Positions 52,056-61,680 of a stretch of 64,000 bases of DNA are shown here, piece by piece. The stretch spans positions 620,001-684,000 of the forward strand of contig NZ_FONW01000001.1 in assembly GCF_900113005.1 (NCBI RefSeq), read 5' to 3'. Source of the stretch: Sunxiuqinia elliptica (GTDB taxonomy: Bacteria > Bacteroidota > Bacteroidia > Bacteroidales > Prolixibacteraceae). The translations under genes and the position numbers were made by a program. Position 1 is the stretch's first letter. Every line of letters begins with the position of its first letter. Below the pieces are notes generated by a model. It searched no databases, was not told the DNA's origin, and worked only from the letters and a program-made list of their open reading frames with translations.

Positions 52056-52910
52056 TTAATACTCCCAAAGGTCTTGCTCAAAATTGAAGATCTCCTGCTC
52101 AATTCGTTTTGATTCGAGCATGGCATCACGCCCGCTTAAGTATTGGCTGATTGCCCGGTTGTTATAAACGTTGGACTCTTTAACGATGTAGCTGTTGAAC
52201 TTCCGTTTGATAAATAGATCATCAAATGACATGCTGAACACGGTGTTGTGTGGATTTACAACAGGTCGAGAAGCAAGTAGTTCGCGGGCTTCCGGGTAGT
52301 AAATCCAGAAAACCTTCCGACGTTGTACGTTTTCTCGGTTGATGTCCTGGTCACGATAATACTCCTGAATTGGACAAATACCAATAATGCGCACGTTTAG
52401 CGTTGATGTTTGCTTATCAAAGAACCACTCTTCTTTAATCATGAACTGTTTTACTTCTTCTGGGCGGATTTCTCCCACAATGGTTCGATCTACCAACTGG
52501 CCAGTGTCTACGTCTCTTACCTGTCGAGTGCGTGTTGTTGCTCCAAAGGCTTCTTTGACTTGCTCGTAAGTCATCGGTACTTTGAATTCATCATCGGTAC
52601 GTGCGTCATAAGCTGTTAACAGCCCATTGTTGATCCCTTCCAGCAAAAGGTTGATGAGGTTCGAACGTCCATCCATATTGGCGGTAGGAAAGTACATCAC
52701 CTGGTTCATTTTTTCACGCAGATCAATAATTCGCCATATTTTTTTAGACCACATGACATCTGCTTCACGAATTGGAGCAAAGGCCATCGGTTTTTTATTT
52801 TCAATATTGGTGCGCTGGAATGCACCGTCTATAATCTGTGCCTGTGTGTCTTTTGCTGAGAAACCAACTGCACAACAAACAATGCCTATCGCTACAAAAA
52901 ACTTTTTCAT
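52056..52910 (-). CDS. gldN: T9SS periplasmic ring protein GldN/PorN
   Basis: 284 residues with a signal peptide (about 1-24, ending DTQAQ). Family marks: READVMWSKKIWRIIDLREKMN, the segment TRQVRDVDTGQLVDRTIVGE, IKEEWFFDKQTSTLNVRIIGI and YPEARELLASRPVVNPHN. It binds the GldK lipoprotein to form the large periplasmic ring of T9SS. It starts 4 bases after gldM on the same transcript. Last gene of the operon. Confidence 0.94.
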   Translation of the reverse strand: MKKFFVAIGIVCCAVGFSAKDTQAQIIDGAFQRTNIENKKPMAFAPIREADVMWSKKIWRIIDLREKMNQVMYFPTANMDGRSNLINLLLEGINNGLLTAYDARTDDEFKVPMTYEQVKEAFGATTRTRQVRDVDTGQLVDRTIVGEIRPEEVKQFMIKEEWFFDKQTSTLNVRIIGICPIQEYYRDQDINRENVQRRKVFWIYYPEARELLASRPVVNPHNTVFSMSFDDLFIKRKFNSYIVKESNVYNNRAISQYLSGRDAMLESKRIEQEIFNFEQDLWEY

Positions 52911-52913
52911 GGG

Positions 52914-54533
52914 TTATCTTATTTTAAAGCTAATGGGTGACAATTCACGATCTGTTCCGTCGTCACCATGTGCAAAAATATTATCAATGTATATAATGCT
53001 TCCGGGCGCTAGTTGCCTGAACTGATCCCGTTGGTCATTGGTAAAGCGGTTTGATGTTGAAGACCAAGTATTGTTATAACCACCGGCTCCGGTAAATGTA
53101 ATATCGAATTGGGTGACGACAAACTTGAGGTCAAAATCAAAGTCTTTAAGAGCTGCAAAAATACCATCTTCGGCCAATAAGTCTTCTTTGCGAATAACGC
53201 CACTGGATTTTTCAGCTATGGTTGCTTCTGGGTCGGGAACTTGTTTTACCCTGAAATCCATGCTTCCCATAAAACGTTTCTGTCCATCAAAATTCGCATT
53301 GACTGAAACTTTGGTATTTCTTCCATTAATGTCTTCTGCCTTGGGGCGAACGATGTAATCTTTACCATTCTTTTCGATGCGTCCATTGGAGATCGATACT
53401 TCCAGATTTTCAGAGGGAACACCCGGAACTGAAATACTTACCGGGTTAGGAACTCCCATGTAGAACACGTTCATCTTGGTGGGAGAAATGGTTACCGATG
53501 GTTTACTAACCTGATATTCTTCCGTAAAATCATAGGTGTTATAGCCTCCTTCAGGTGTACGGTATTTGATAATTCCTCCCCACTCGAAATTGCCGGATGA
53601 GGTTGCTGGAACTTCGTAAATGCCTTTCCCGTCTACAATCTTTAATGGCTTGTTATTAACAAGGATTATCGGTTGTTGGGTGGTATCTTCAGCTGCTAAA
53701 AATACTTCAGCACGATAAACATCGCCTTCCAAAACGTAGGATGATTTTGCAATAACTCGAGCGCCCAATTTGTTGAATTTGAATGAACTGGCGTCGATTT
53801 GGCTATACAAATAGGAGAGAATGTTGGATTCAGCATTTTGAATATCGATCTGCATTTTAGATAACAAGGTAATAACGGCAATGAGTGGTTTGTTATCGAA
53901 ATGTTCAATCTCCCAAGTTCGTTTATCAGCAACTCCTTCTTTTAAGGTAGATTTTGGATCAGAGGTATCCAATTCTTGCTCAATGGTTGCCCGTATAGGA
54001 GAATCTTCATCAAGCAGTGCTAGAAAAGCTTCTTTTAAAGCAATAATATCAGTTTTTAGATCTTCCGCTCTCCCAAGTCTGATCATGATCTCAGATGGAA
54101 TATTAAGCTCATCGTCTTTCTTGATTAGTAAGGTATCTCCTTTGGCATTCAGAATGAAGGATTGTTCTCCATGACTGTCAAATACTTCCCCTTCTTCTGT
54201 CAGGTTGGTCCCTTTGGATTTCATCACCAACTCTTCCTTTAATCTCGTAATTTTAAGGTTGAGGCTATCGGTCAGTGCTTTTACTTGATCAGACTTCTCT
54301 TTCCACTCCTTTACTTTTTGGGGATTTTCTTCATAAGCCTGCGCAAATGAGGCGTAAATCTGTTCGTTTTTCGAGTCAACACTCTTAAACGTTTGCATAA
54401 GACTTGAATCTACTACGCGGAAGGCGTCAAGTACTTCAGATGCTACGTTGAGGGCCATCATGGCCAGCAGCACCAAGTACATCATGTTGATCATCTTCTG
54501 CCTAGGAGTTTCCGGGCAATTTTTAGTTCCCAT
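52914..54533 (-). CDS. gldM: T9SS motor protein GldM/PorM
   Basis: 539 residues. A short cytoplasmic start is followed by one transmembrane helix (about 15-33, INMMYLVLLAMMALNVASEV), which pairs with the GldL helices in the proton-driven motor. The long periplasmic part (D1-D4 immunoglobulin-like domains) includes KMNVFYMGVPNPVSISVPGV, typical of the family. It spans the periplasm to reach the GldKN ring. Spacing of 22 bases from gldL and 4 to gldN indicates a shared transcript. Confidence 0.95.
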   Translation of the reverse strand: MGTKNCPETPRQKMINMMYLVLLAMMALNVASEVLDAFRVVDSSLMQTFKSVDSKNEQIYASFAQAYEENPQKVKEWKEKSDQVKALTDSLNLKITRLKEELVMKSKGTNLTEEGEVFDSHGEQSFILNAKGDTLLIKKDDELNIPSEIMIRLGRAEDLKTDIIALKEAFLALLDEDSPIRATIEQELDTSDPKSTLKEGVADKRTWEIEHFDNKPLIAVITLLSKMQIDIQNAESNILSYLYSQIDASSFKFNKLGARVIAKSSYVLEGDVYRAEVFLAAEDTTQQPIILVNNKPLKIVDGKGIYEVPATSSGNFEWGGIIKYRTPEGGYNTYDFTEEYQVSKPSVTISPTKMNVFYMGVPNPVSISVPGVPSENLEVSISNGRIEKNGKDYIVRPKAEDINGRNTKVSVNANFDGQKRFMGSMDFRVKQVPDPEATIAEKSSGVIRKEDLLAEDGIFAALKDFDFDLKFVVTQFDITFTGAGGYNNTWSSTSNRFTNDQRDQFRQLAPGSIIYIDNIFAHGDDGTDRELSPISFKIR

Positions 54534-54555
54534 ATGCGAATGAGCTTATCGGTTT

Positions 54556-55524
54556 TTATTTTTTCTTATAACTCATGGCTCCAAGCATGTTGCCATAAAC
54601 TGAGTTAAGCGCTTCCAGGTGTTTGTTTAGTTCTTCAGCGTTGGCCTTGTATTTTTTGATTTCCTCTGTTGATAAGGCAATCATTTCATTCATTTGAGCC
54701 ATTTCGTTGAAGAATTTATGTGAGGCTTTAAGCTGCTCTGAGGTGTCTTTCAATTGATTCTCGTAAGAAGAATTTAAAGATTCCAGGTTTTTGTTGAGCT
54801 TGCTTAAATTCTCTCCGTATTGATTCGAGTTTTTGCTCAATTCTTCAATGCCAGTATCAATGGTTCCAGCAACTTTCTGGTAGCTTGAAGCTAACTTATT
54901 GCTTGTTTGTGTTAGTTGATTGGTAAATTCTTCGCCCGAAACCGAAATTTTAGTTAACAATTCACTTCCGCTTTCCGAAAGATTGCGTGCTGTTGTGGCA
55001 TAAGATTCAACCAAGGTATCGAGTGACCCACTGATTTTGCCATTCGCTTGGTTGTTGACTTCTGACAGCGTGTTCATTGATTCTGATGCCGAAGTTAGGT
55101 TCTTGACATATAAATCAGTTGCCAGTGTAGCCGTGCTAATATCGCTAATGCTTGACGCGGTGTTGCTTAAATCGGTTAACCCTTTGGATACTTTGCTCAG
55201 TAACTCGGGTGAAATATCAGATTTATCAAATAAATCGGCAAAGCTGTTTTTGGATTCTTCTCCAAGCTCCTCATCCAAGTCATACTCATCTTTGAGTTGA
55301 GGATATACTTTAGACCATTCAGGCATTTCCAGCGGTGGTTCAAAAGCAGAGATAAAGAAGATAAAAGCTTCGGTACATAACCCAACGATCAGCAATAGGC
55401 CTGAGTAAGACCAGTGCTGAAGCTTAAAAAGAGCACCTAGCAAAACAATTGAGGCACCCAAGTTGTAAACGTAGCCAGTAAATACTTTCCAACGTTTGCT
55501 TTGTATGATTTCTCCGATGTTCAT
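54556..55524 (-). CDS. gldL: T9SS motor protein GldL/PorL
   Basis: 322 residues. Two N-terminal transmembrane helices (about 17-37 and 42-61) contain the family motif LGALFKLQHWSYSGLLL and the membrane-buried Glu52 in CTEAFIFFISAFEPP, the proton-path residue of GldL. The remaining 250 residues form a long coiled coil in the cytoplasm rich in Ser, Asn and Glu (SLNSSYENQLKDTSEQLKA). That is a longer coiled-coil domain than a minimal GldL but usual in this phylum. It lies 21 bases from gldK. Confidence 0.95.
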   Translation of the reverse strand: MNIGEIIQSKRWKVFTGYVYNLGASIVLLGALFKLQHWSYSGLLLIVGLCTEAFIFFISAFEPPLEMPEWSKVYPQLKDEYDLDEELGEESKNSFADLFDKSDISPELLSKVSKGLTDLSNTASSISDISTATLATDLYVKNLTSASESMNTLSEVNNQANGKISGSLDTLVESYATTARNLSESGSELLTKISVSGEEFTNQLTQTSNKLASSYQKVAGTIDTGIEELSKNSNQYGENLSKLNKNLESLNSSYENQLKDTSEQLKASHKFFNEMAQMNEMIALSTEEIKKYKANAEELNKHLEALNSVYGNMLGAMSYKKK

Positions 55525-55545
55525 TTTTTCTGAGTTAGGGTTAGT

Positions 55546-56883
55546 CTAAAATTCGTTTCCAAAGGAAGATCTTACACAACGGAATCCGATGTAGGACTTT
55601 GCTGTGTCTTGATATTCAAAGCTTCTTGTTGATACTTGAAGATAAGGCGCAATGTCTTTCCATGATCCACCGCGAATTACTTTCCGTTTCATAACAGGAG
55701 GATCATTTGGACGTGCGTTGTATTCAAAGTTTGGGTTAAAATCATTCACATACATGTAGGCGGACTCATCGTAAGCAGAGATGGTCCATTCGGCTACGTT
55801 ACCTGCCATGTCATACAAGCCAAACATATTTGGATCGTAGTTTCCAACTTTTAAAGTTGCTAAGCCTTCATCTTCAACATAGTTTCCTCGCAAAGGCTTG
55901 AAGTTAGCCAGGAAGCGTCCGTCTTCATCACGGGTGTAGTAGCCTCCCCAAGGATACATAGAGATATCTTTATCGCCTCTTGCCGCATATTCCCATTCAA
56001 CCTCAGTTGGTAAGCGGTAGTCCTGAATGGTTGGTTCTCCAGCGTTGGCCAAAAAGTCATTATGTAGCTTGGTTCTCCAGTTACAAAATGCTTTGGCTTG
56101 TTGCCAGGTTACCCCTACCACAGGATAGTCGTCAAAACCTGGGTGCCAGAAATACTTGGTGGTCCAGGGTTCGTTATAGGTATACGTATAGTCTCTGATC
56201 CAACACAGTGTGTCGGGATAGACATTGGTTGTTTCGCCGAAAATGAAAGAAGAACGATTCTCAATGGCACTAGCTTCTCCATTTTGATCAATTACGGTTC
56301 CCTCGTAGCTTTGAGTTTCGTAATTGTAGCTATTTGATCTTTTTGCAGCTTGTTGATAATCGATCCAGTAAAACGTGTAGAAAAGCTTCCGGGCATCAAC
56401 TTCTTTTTTCCCAAAGAAACGCTCGTTTTCAGGAATGTACATTTCTTCAAGAGCTTCCATGTAGTCGGGGTTATCCCACTCCAAGCGTTCATCCCAGTTG
56501 AGACGTGGAGGGTCTATCATGTTGCCATCCCGATCTTCACTAATCATGAATTCAGGATATTGTTCTCCCAGCAAGCTTCTGGCAATCGAGTCGCGCACCC
56601 AATTTACAAATTGACGGTACTCGTTGTTGGTAATTTCGGTGTCATCCATCCAAAAAGCATCAATCGAAACTGTTTTTGTGGGCGATGAAGACCAGGTAGG
56701 ATCTTGATCGTTGGGACCGATATTGACACTCCCTCGACGAACGAAAGTCATTCCATAGGGGGCTGGTTCAAACCATTTGCCCCTTCCCGGAACGCCGGTC
56801 AGTTCCCCATTTCCTGATTTTCCGCAACTCGACAAAGTCAGTATCGTTGCAATGATTAATCCTGAAGAAAATATTTTTTTCAT
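55546..56883 (-). CDS. gldK: T9SS ring lipoprotein GldK/PorK
   Basis: About 445 residues from the ATG at 56883, the start that gives a lipoprotein signal (IIATILTLSSC); an in-frame ATG at 56904 would add seven residues. Body: a formylglycine-generating-enzyme-like domain with MTFVRRGSVNIG, WMDDTEITNNEYRQFVNWVR, YRLPTEVEWEYAARG, YDMAGNVAEWTISAY and RSFEYQDTAKSYIGFRCVR. It forms the outer-membrane-attached part of the GldKN ring. The second copy at 50583-51932 is a paralogue. It lies between porP and gldL in the operon. Confidence 0.94.
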   Translation of the reverse strand: MKKIFSSGLIIATILTLSSCGKSGNGELTGVPGRGKWFEPAPYGMTFVRRGSVNIGPNDQDPTWSSSPTKTVSIDAFWMDDTEITNNEYRQFVNWVRDSIARSLLGEQYPEFMISEDRDGNMIDPPRLNWDERLEWDNPDYMEALEEMYIPENERFFGKKEVDARKLFYTFYWIDYQQAAKRSNSYNYETQSYEGTVIDQNGEASAIENRSSFIFGETTNVYPDTLCWIRDYTYTYNEPWTTKYFWHPGFDDYPVVGVTWQQAKAFCNWRTKLHNDFLANAGEPTIQDYRLPTEVEWEYAARGDKDISMYPWGGYYTRDEDGRFLANFKPLRGNYVEDEGLATLKVGNYDPNMFGLYDMAGNVAEWTISAYDESAYMYVNDFNPNFEYNARPNDPPVMKRKVIRGGSWKDIAPYLQVSTRSFEYQDTAKSYIGFRCVRSSFGNEF

Positions 56884-56913
56884 AGCTACACGTGTTGCTT
56901 TCATTAGTTCAGC

Positions 56914-57873
56914 TTATAAAAATCGGATACTTTTATATTTTTTCATTCTTCCTTTTCCAAGACCAAGTGTATAGCGCAGGTAAATCTCTTGCGATCCATA
57001 CCCATTTCTTCCCATGGCGGAAGTTGTAATGTCATAGGCTAAGCCCACATTCAGTCCGTTAAGCAATTCAACACCAACAAGCAAAGCTACAGCATCCTGT
57101 ATCCTGTAGCTAAGGCCTCCGGTGAAACGCTCGTTGTAAACCACATTCAGTGTCAGATCGACTTGTGCACTGGACAAATCTGTTTTTGCAAAAATGGCCG
57201 GTTGCAACTCAAATAACGGGTTAGCAAGGCTAATATTGTATCCCCCAGCCAGATAATAGTTTCTGAGAAGTGGATAAGAAGCTTCCTTTTCAGTTTCGTT
57301 GTAAGTAATTTCACCTTGGTTGAGATGAGTGACTGAAAGACTAGCAAAGTAATTGGTGGATTTGAGGTAAACACCAAGGCCGACATCAGGTGTTGCCTGG
57401 CTAACTTCTCCTTTAGGAATTAAGAAATCTCCTTCGCCAGAGCCTGGTTCAAAGCTTCCGTCAACATGAGTTTCCCATTCTCCATTCATGCTTACATAAT
57501 AAAGTCCTAAGGAAGTTCCAATACCGAGTTCTCCGATACTGGTTGGTATATGGTAAGAATAATTCAAATTGACTAAGACGTTTTTCGCAAACCCCAGTTG
57601 ATCGCTGATAATGTTTAAGCCTACCCCACTTGATCTTCCAAATATATTAGCAGTCGTTTCCACGCTGAAAAGTAATGTTTGTGGAGTACCCTCATGGCCA
57701 CTCCATTGATACCTGTTTAAAATTAATCCAGTTAACGCATCATTACTGCCAGCAAATCCCGGATTCACCAACAACTGAGTTTCTTTGTTGAAGCTAAATT
57801 GAGGGTCCTGCTGAGCTTTTGCGGCTAAGTTAAGGAATATAAATAAAAATAAAAAGTAAAATAATTTTTTCAT
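56914..57873 (-). CDS. porP: PorP/SprF family outer-membrane protein
   Basis: 319 residues from the ATG at 57873; the frame runs to a TTG at 57906, but the -7 element TTACTTTG (57904-57911) overlaps it. Signal peptide MKKLFYFLFLFIFLNLAAKAQ, then QDPQFSFNKETQLLVNPGFAGSNDA, the hallmark of PorP/SprF. The rest is a small beta-barrel. In T9SS, PorP members link the GldKN ring or assist secretion of specific cargo. The closeness to gldK (30 bases) as first gene of the operon is the same as in P. gingivalis porPKLMN. Confidence 0.92.
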   Translation of the reverse strand: MKKLFYFLFLFIFLNLAAKAQQDPQFSFNKETQLLVNPGFAGSNDALTGLILNRYQWSGHEGTPQTLLFSVETTANIFGRSSGVGLNIISDQLGFAKNVLVNLNYSYHIPTSIGELGIGTSLGLYYVSMNGEWETHVDGSFEPGSGEGDFLIPKGEVSQATPDVGLGVYLKSTNYFASLSVTHLNQGEITYNETEKEASYPLLRNYYLAGGYNISLANPLFELQPAIFAKTDLSSAQVDLTLNVVYNERFTGGLSYRIQDAVALLVGVELLNGLNVGLAYDITTSAMGRNGYGSQEIYLRYTLGLGKGRMKKYKSIRFL

Positions 57874-57903
57874 AAACTGGCCGTTACTGCCGATTTCCAG
57901 CGC

Positions 57904-57911
57904 CAAAGTAA
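57904..57911 (-). promoter_or_regulatory. -7 element of the porP-gldKLMN operon promoter
   Basis: Minus-strand TTACTTTG is close to the consensus TAnnTTTG and lies 31 bases before the porP start codon. No clear -33 element, so an extra activator may be needed. Confidence 0.35.
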
Positions 57912-57986
57912 GTGAAAATAATAATTCTTTCCAGCTGTTTTTTTAGTTAATGCTTAGTAAAGTTTTTCAACGCATTAGCCTTGTTT

Positions 57987-59141
57987 TTATTTTGTAAGCC
58001 GGTTCAATTTACGAATATTTTTCCACCAGCGGTCAGGAATTTCGTGCTGAGCGGCCATCTTGTAATCTTCTTCGGTACAGGCAATCATTCGTTCGTATTG
58101 ATTTTCTTCGTCTGCAATCTTCATCCACCACCGTCCTGTCTGGTGGCTTTGGTAGAATGCCAGGGGAAGGTCAATGTCATCAATCTCGAGTAGAAATTCA
58201 TTGAAATCTTCGCTTTCGGGAGTTGGCTGTTCTACCTTTTTGAAGTAAAAGCCTTCGAGAAAGTGCCAGACGACCTGAGCCATAAGTTTGCTGCTTAGCT
58301 CATTGGTGTCCAGGTGGGGAATTAAGTTGAAAAAGCCAGCTATTTTGAGTTGGTCGGCCATGCCTGCATAGTGCCCAATTTGGCATGCTTCTTCTGCATA
58401 AAGTCCATTTGGAGAGCCAAAGTATTGGGCGGGAGCTTCAAGTTGGCGGATGGCATTGATATCGAAACTTAAAATGTCAGTATCTCTTAAGTAAGGTTCA
58501 ATATGAGCCATTTCATAACGAATTTCCCCTAGGCGTTTCACGTCAATATCTTGTTCATAGCAATAATCGAGTTCGAGACTGTCAATAAAATAGTTTTGAT
58601 ACCCCAGTATTGTCTGCGCATAGAGGCAGGGTTGCTTTTCGTGAATAAAATTCAGGTAGGTTTCTGAATTAATGCTTTTAACTCCCTTTTTGTAGTCAAG
58701 TTTTGGGTCGATATTGACTAAGTTGAAAGGAGTTGCTTCAAAGGCTTTGGTAATCCCAAACGTTAAATCCTGGCTTCCTCCAAGAATGACAACTGTTTTG
58801 CCAATTTCCAATAAGTAGCTACACACATCGCGTAAAGCAAAATAGGTGTCGTTGGGAGTTTTGCCGGTCTTGATGTTTCCGAGATCCAAAATCTTAAAGC
58901 GGGGCGAAATCCGGTTTAGGTTGAAAAGGTGTTGGCGGATGATGTTGGGAGCTTTAGCGCTTCCTGTGACCACAGCGTTGCGATCTTCTTCAACACCCAG
59001 TAGGACAATTTGAGCTTTATCCAGAGAGAGTTTGGCCTGATTTTTTTCAAGGATGCTTCCCAGACTGAATTTCGATTGAATCCAGGGAGTTGGTTTAAAC
59101 TTAGAGAAATTAGTCGGTTTCAGATAAAGCGTAAGATCCAT
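57987..59141 (-). CDS. Arginase-fold protein lacking the metal ligands
   Basis: 384 residues of the ureohydrolase (arginase / formimidoylglutamase) fold. The three metal motifs are in the right order but broken: GGGHD becomes GGSQD (121-125), DAHxD becomes DPKLD (145-149), and SxDxDxxDP becomes SFDINAIRQLEAP (225-237). Two histidines and at least one aspartate that hold the Mn2+ pair are gone, so it is likely a pseudoenzyme. It is on the minus strand directly upstream of porP and downstream of topA, an arrangement I associate with Bacteroidota genomes. A binding or structural role is inferred. It has no signal peptide, so it is cytoplasmic. Confidence 0.85.
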   Translation of the reverse strand: MDLTLYLKPTNFSKFKPTPWIQSKFSLGSILEKNQAKLSLDKAQIVLLGVEEDRNAVVTGSAKAPNIIRQHLFNLNRISPRFKILDLGNIKTGKTPNDTYFALRDVCSYLLEIGKTVVILGGSQDLTFGITKAFEATPFNLVNIDPKLDYKKGVKSINSETYLNFIHEKQPCLYAQTILGYQNYFIDSLELDYCYEQDIDVKRLGEIRYEMAHIEPYLRDTDILSFDINAIRQLEAPAQYFGSPNGLYAEEACQIGHYAGMADQLKIAGFFNLIPHLDTNELSSKLMAQVVWHFLEGFYFKKVEQPTPESEDFNEFLLEIDDIDLPLAFYQSHQTGRWWMKIADEENQYERMIACTEEDYKMAAQHEIPDRWWKNIRKLNRLTK

Positions 59142-59310
59142 ATTGTCATGTTTTTCAGCAATGAAACAGTCGTTGGCGATTGCTTGTTAAGTACACGTTC
59201 TTCAGAGTAGATTGCCTCGACTTTTTGTCTGGTAATCATCTCCTTGCCCGAATGGAATTATTGCAGGCAGGTCGTTGTACTTAAGGCTGTGTTTTCACCT
59301 GATGAAAATA

Positions 59311-59343
59311 ATGAAAAAAGGCAAACATATTGAACGTTTGCCT
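59311..59343 (-). terminator. Terminator after topA
   Basis: Minus-strand GGCAAAC and GTTTGCC pair perfectly around a 9-base loop, then six T residues. It lies 9 bases after the topA stop. Confidence 0.85.
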
Positions 59344-59351
59344 TTGGGATC

Positions 59352-61676
59352 TTATTTTTTCTTTTTGCGTTTGGGCTTCGGGCCTTCCTCAATAATTTTC
59401 ATGCAATCTTCGAGGGTTAATTTCTCGGCTTCGGTGCCTTTGGCAATTTTGAAATTCTTTTTCTTGTACTTGATGTAGGGTCCCCAACGACCATTCAAAA
59501 TTTGGAGCTCAGGCTCTTCATCAAAGGTTTTGATCAATGCTTTCCGGTCTTTTTCGCGTTTTGCTTCAATCAATTCGATAGCTCGGTCAAGCTCGACGGT
59601 GTATGGATCATCAACATTCTTTTCCAGAGAGACAAACTTATTGTCGTGTCGCACATAAGGGCCAAAACGACCGATGGCAACAGAAACCTTTTTGTCTTCG
59701 TATTCACCTAGGTCGCGTGGAAGTTTAAACAGATCCAAGGCTTCCTCAAGGGTGATGGTTTCAAGATGTTGTCCAGAGCGGAGGCTTGCAAACTGTGGTT
59801 TTTCTCCTTCTTCAGTTGTTTCACCAAGCTGAGCCAGTGGCCCATAACGGCCAATTTTTACTGAAACGGGTTTGCCGGTTTTTGGATCGTCGCCAAGTAT
59901 GCGTTCTCCATTGGTTCGCTCAGAAACCTCCAAGGCATTCTCCACATTTTTATGGAATGGCTTGTAGAACTCATCGATTACTTCGTTCCAGATTCGTTTT
60001 CCACCAGCGACCTCATCAAATTCAACTTCTACCTTAGCTGTGAATCGGTAGTCCATAATTTTATCAAAGTATTTGATTAGGAAGTCATTGACAACCATGC
60101 CAATGTCAGTGGGGAAGAGTTTCGAGCGTTCGGCTCCGGTAATTTCGGTTTTTAGCGCTTCCTTCAACTCGCTGCCGGTTAGGGTTAACTGGGTGTACTC
60201 CCGCTCAACTCCAGGCCGATCTTCTTTAACAACATAGCCCCGGTTTTGTACGGTGGTAATTGTTGGTGCGTAGGTTGATGGACGCCCAATGCCTTGTTCT
60301 TCCAGTTTTTTGACAAGACTGGCTTCTGTATATCTTGGTGGTTTAAGGGTAAACCGTTCAGTTGCTTGAATTTGTTCTGCTCTTAGCTCTTGGTTTTCCT
60401 TAACTGGAGGTAACAAGGTTGATTGATCGTCGTTTTCCTCTTCATTGTCGGTTGATTCCAGGTAAACCCGAAGGAATCCATCGAATTTGATAACTTCTCC
60501 AGTTGCTTGAAATAGCTCGGGGCAGTTTGAAATTGAAATATTGATGGTGGTACGCTCCAGTTCCGCATCTGCCATTTGAGAGGCGATGGTTCGTTTCCAG
60601 ATGAGTTCGTATAAGCGTTTTTCCTGGGCTGAGCCACTGACTTCTTCTTGGTCGATGTAAGTAGGACGAATGGCTTCGTGTGCTTCTTGAGCTCCTTTCG
60701 CCTTGGTTTTGTATTGACGAAGTTTGTGGTATTTTTCACCCATCGAGTCAACAATCTTACTTTGAGCGGTGTTAATTGCCAGCGAAGATAAATTGACCGA
60801 ATCGGTACGCATGTAAGTTATCTTACCAGCCTCGTACAAGCGCTGAGCAACAGACATCGTTTGAGATACCGAAAAACCAAGTTTTCGGCTGGCCTCTTGC
60901 TGCAAAGTTGAGGTGGTAAAAGGAGCAGCAGGCGTCCTTTTTGACGGTTTGGTGACAATATCTGCAATGTTGAACTGGGCTTGCTTACATTTCTCCAAAA
61001 AGGCTTTTGCTTCATCCTTTGTTTCGAATCGTTTTTTTAATTCAGCCTTTAGCTCAACGGTCTGACCATTTTTATCAGGTACTAAGAATACTGCAGTAAC
61101 CCGAAAGCTGGACTTACTCTTGAAGTTGATGATTTCGCGTTCACGTTCAACAAGCAGACGAACGGCCACGGATTGAACCCGTCCGGCAGAAAGAGAAGGT
61201 TTTACCTTCTTCCAAAGAACGGGTGATACCTCAAAACCTACGATGCGATCGAGCACTCGGCGTGCTTGTTGCGCATTTACCAGGTTTTCATCAATAGGGC
61301 GTGGGTTTTGTACCGCTTTTAAAATTGCATCCTTAGTAATTTCGTGAAAAACAATACGTCTTGTTTTTTCTGGCTTTAGCTTGAGCACTTCCTTAAGGTG
61401 CCAGGCAATCGCTTCTCCCTCGCGGTCCTCATCGGATGCGATCCAGACCGTTTGGGCGTCTTTGGCTAATTTTTTTAACTCGGAAACAACTTTCTTTTTG
61501 TCGGGCGAAACAACATACTTTGGGGTGTAGTTGTTTTCCATGTCAATCCCAAAGTCCTTTTTTTCGAGGTCTCTGATATGCCCCATGCTGGATGTAACGA
61601 AATAATCTTTGCCTAGAAATTTTTCAATTGTTTTCGCTTTGGCAGGGGACTCAACAATAACCAGATTCTCGTGCAT
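59352..61676 (-). CDS. topA: DNA topoisomerase I
   Basis: 774 residues. Relaxes negative supercoils. The toprim domain starts NLVIVESPAKAKTIEKFLG with DEDREGEAIAWHL, and the catalytic tyrosine is Y288 in ITYMRTDS. The C-terminal part contains topoisomerase C-repeats (GRYGPLAQLG, GRFGPYVRHD and GRWGPYIKYKKKNF) instead of the zinc fingers found in E. coli TopA, and ends in a Lys-rich tail. The start codon follows a strong Shine-Dalgarno (61681-61686), rare in this phylum. Confidence 0.96.
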   Translation of the reverse strand: MHENLVIVESPAKAKTIEKFLGKDYFVTSSMGHIRDLEKKDFGIDMENNYTPKYVVSPDKKKVVSELKKLAKDAQTVWIASDEDREGEAIAWHLKEVLKLKPEKTRRIVFHEITKDAILKAVQNPRPIDENLVNAQQARRVLDRIVGFEVSPVLWKKVKPSLSAGRVQSVAVRLLVEREREIINFKSKSSFRVTAVFLVPDKNGQTVELKAELKKRFETKDEAKAFLEKCKQAQFNIADIVTKPSKRTPAAPFTTSTLQQEASRKLGFSVSQTMSVAQRLYEAGKITYMRTDSVNLSSLAINTAQSKIVDSMGEKYHKLRQYKTKAKGAQEAHEAIRPTYIDQEEVSGSAQEKRLYELIWKRTIASQMADAELERTTINISISNCPELFQATGEVIKFDGFLRVYLESTDNEEENDDQSTLLPPVKENQELRAEQIQATERFTLKPPRYTEASLVKKLEEQGIGRPSTYAPTITTVQNRGYVVKEDRPGVEREYTQLTLTGSELKEALKTEITGAERSKLFPTDIGMVVNDFLIKYFDKIMDYRFTAKVEVEFDEVAGGKRIWNEVIDEFYKPFHKNVENALEVSERTNGERILGDDPKTGKPVSVKIGRYGPLAQLGETTEEGEKPQFASLRSGQHLETITLEEALDLFKLPRDLGEYEDKKVSVAIGRFGPYVRHDNKFVSLEKNVDDPYTVELDRAIELIEAKREKDRKALIKTFDEEPELQILNGRWGPYIKYKKKNFKIAKGTEAEKLTLEDCMKIIEEGPKPKRKKKK

Positions 61677-61680
61677 AAAA

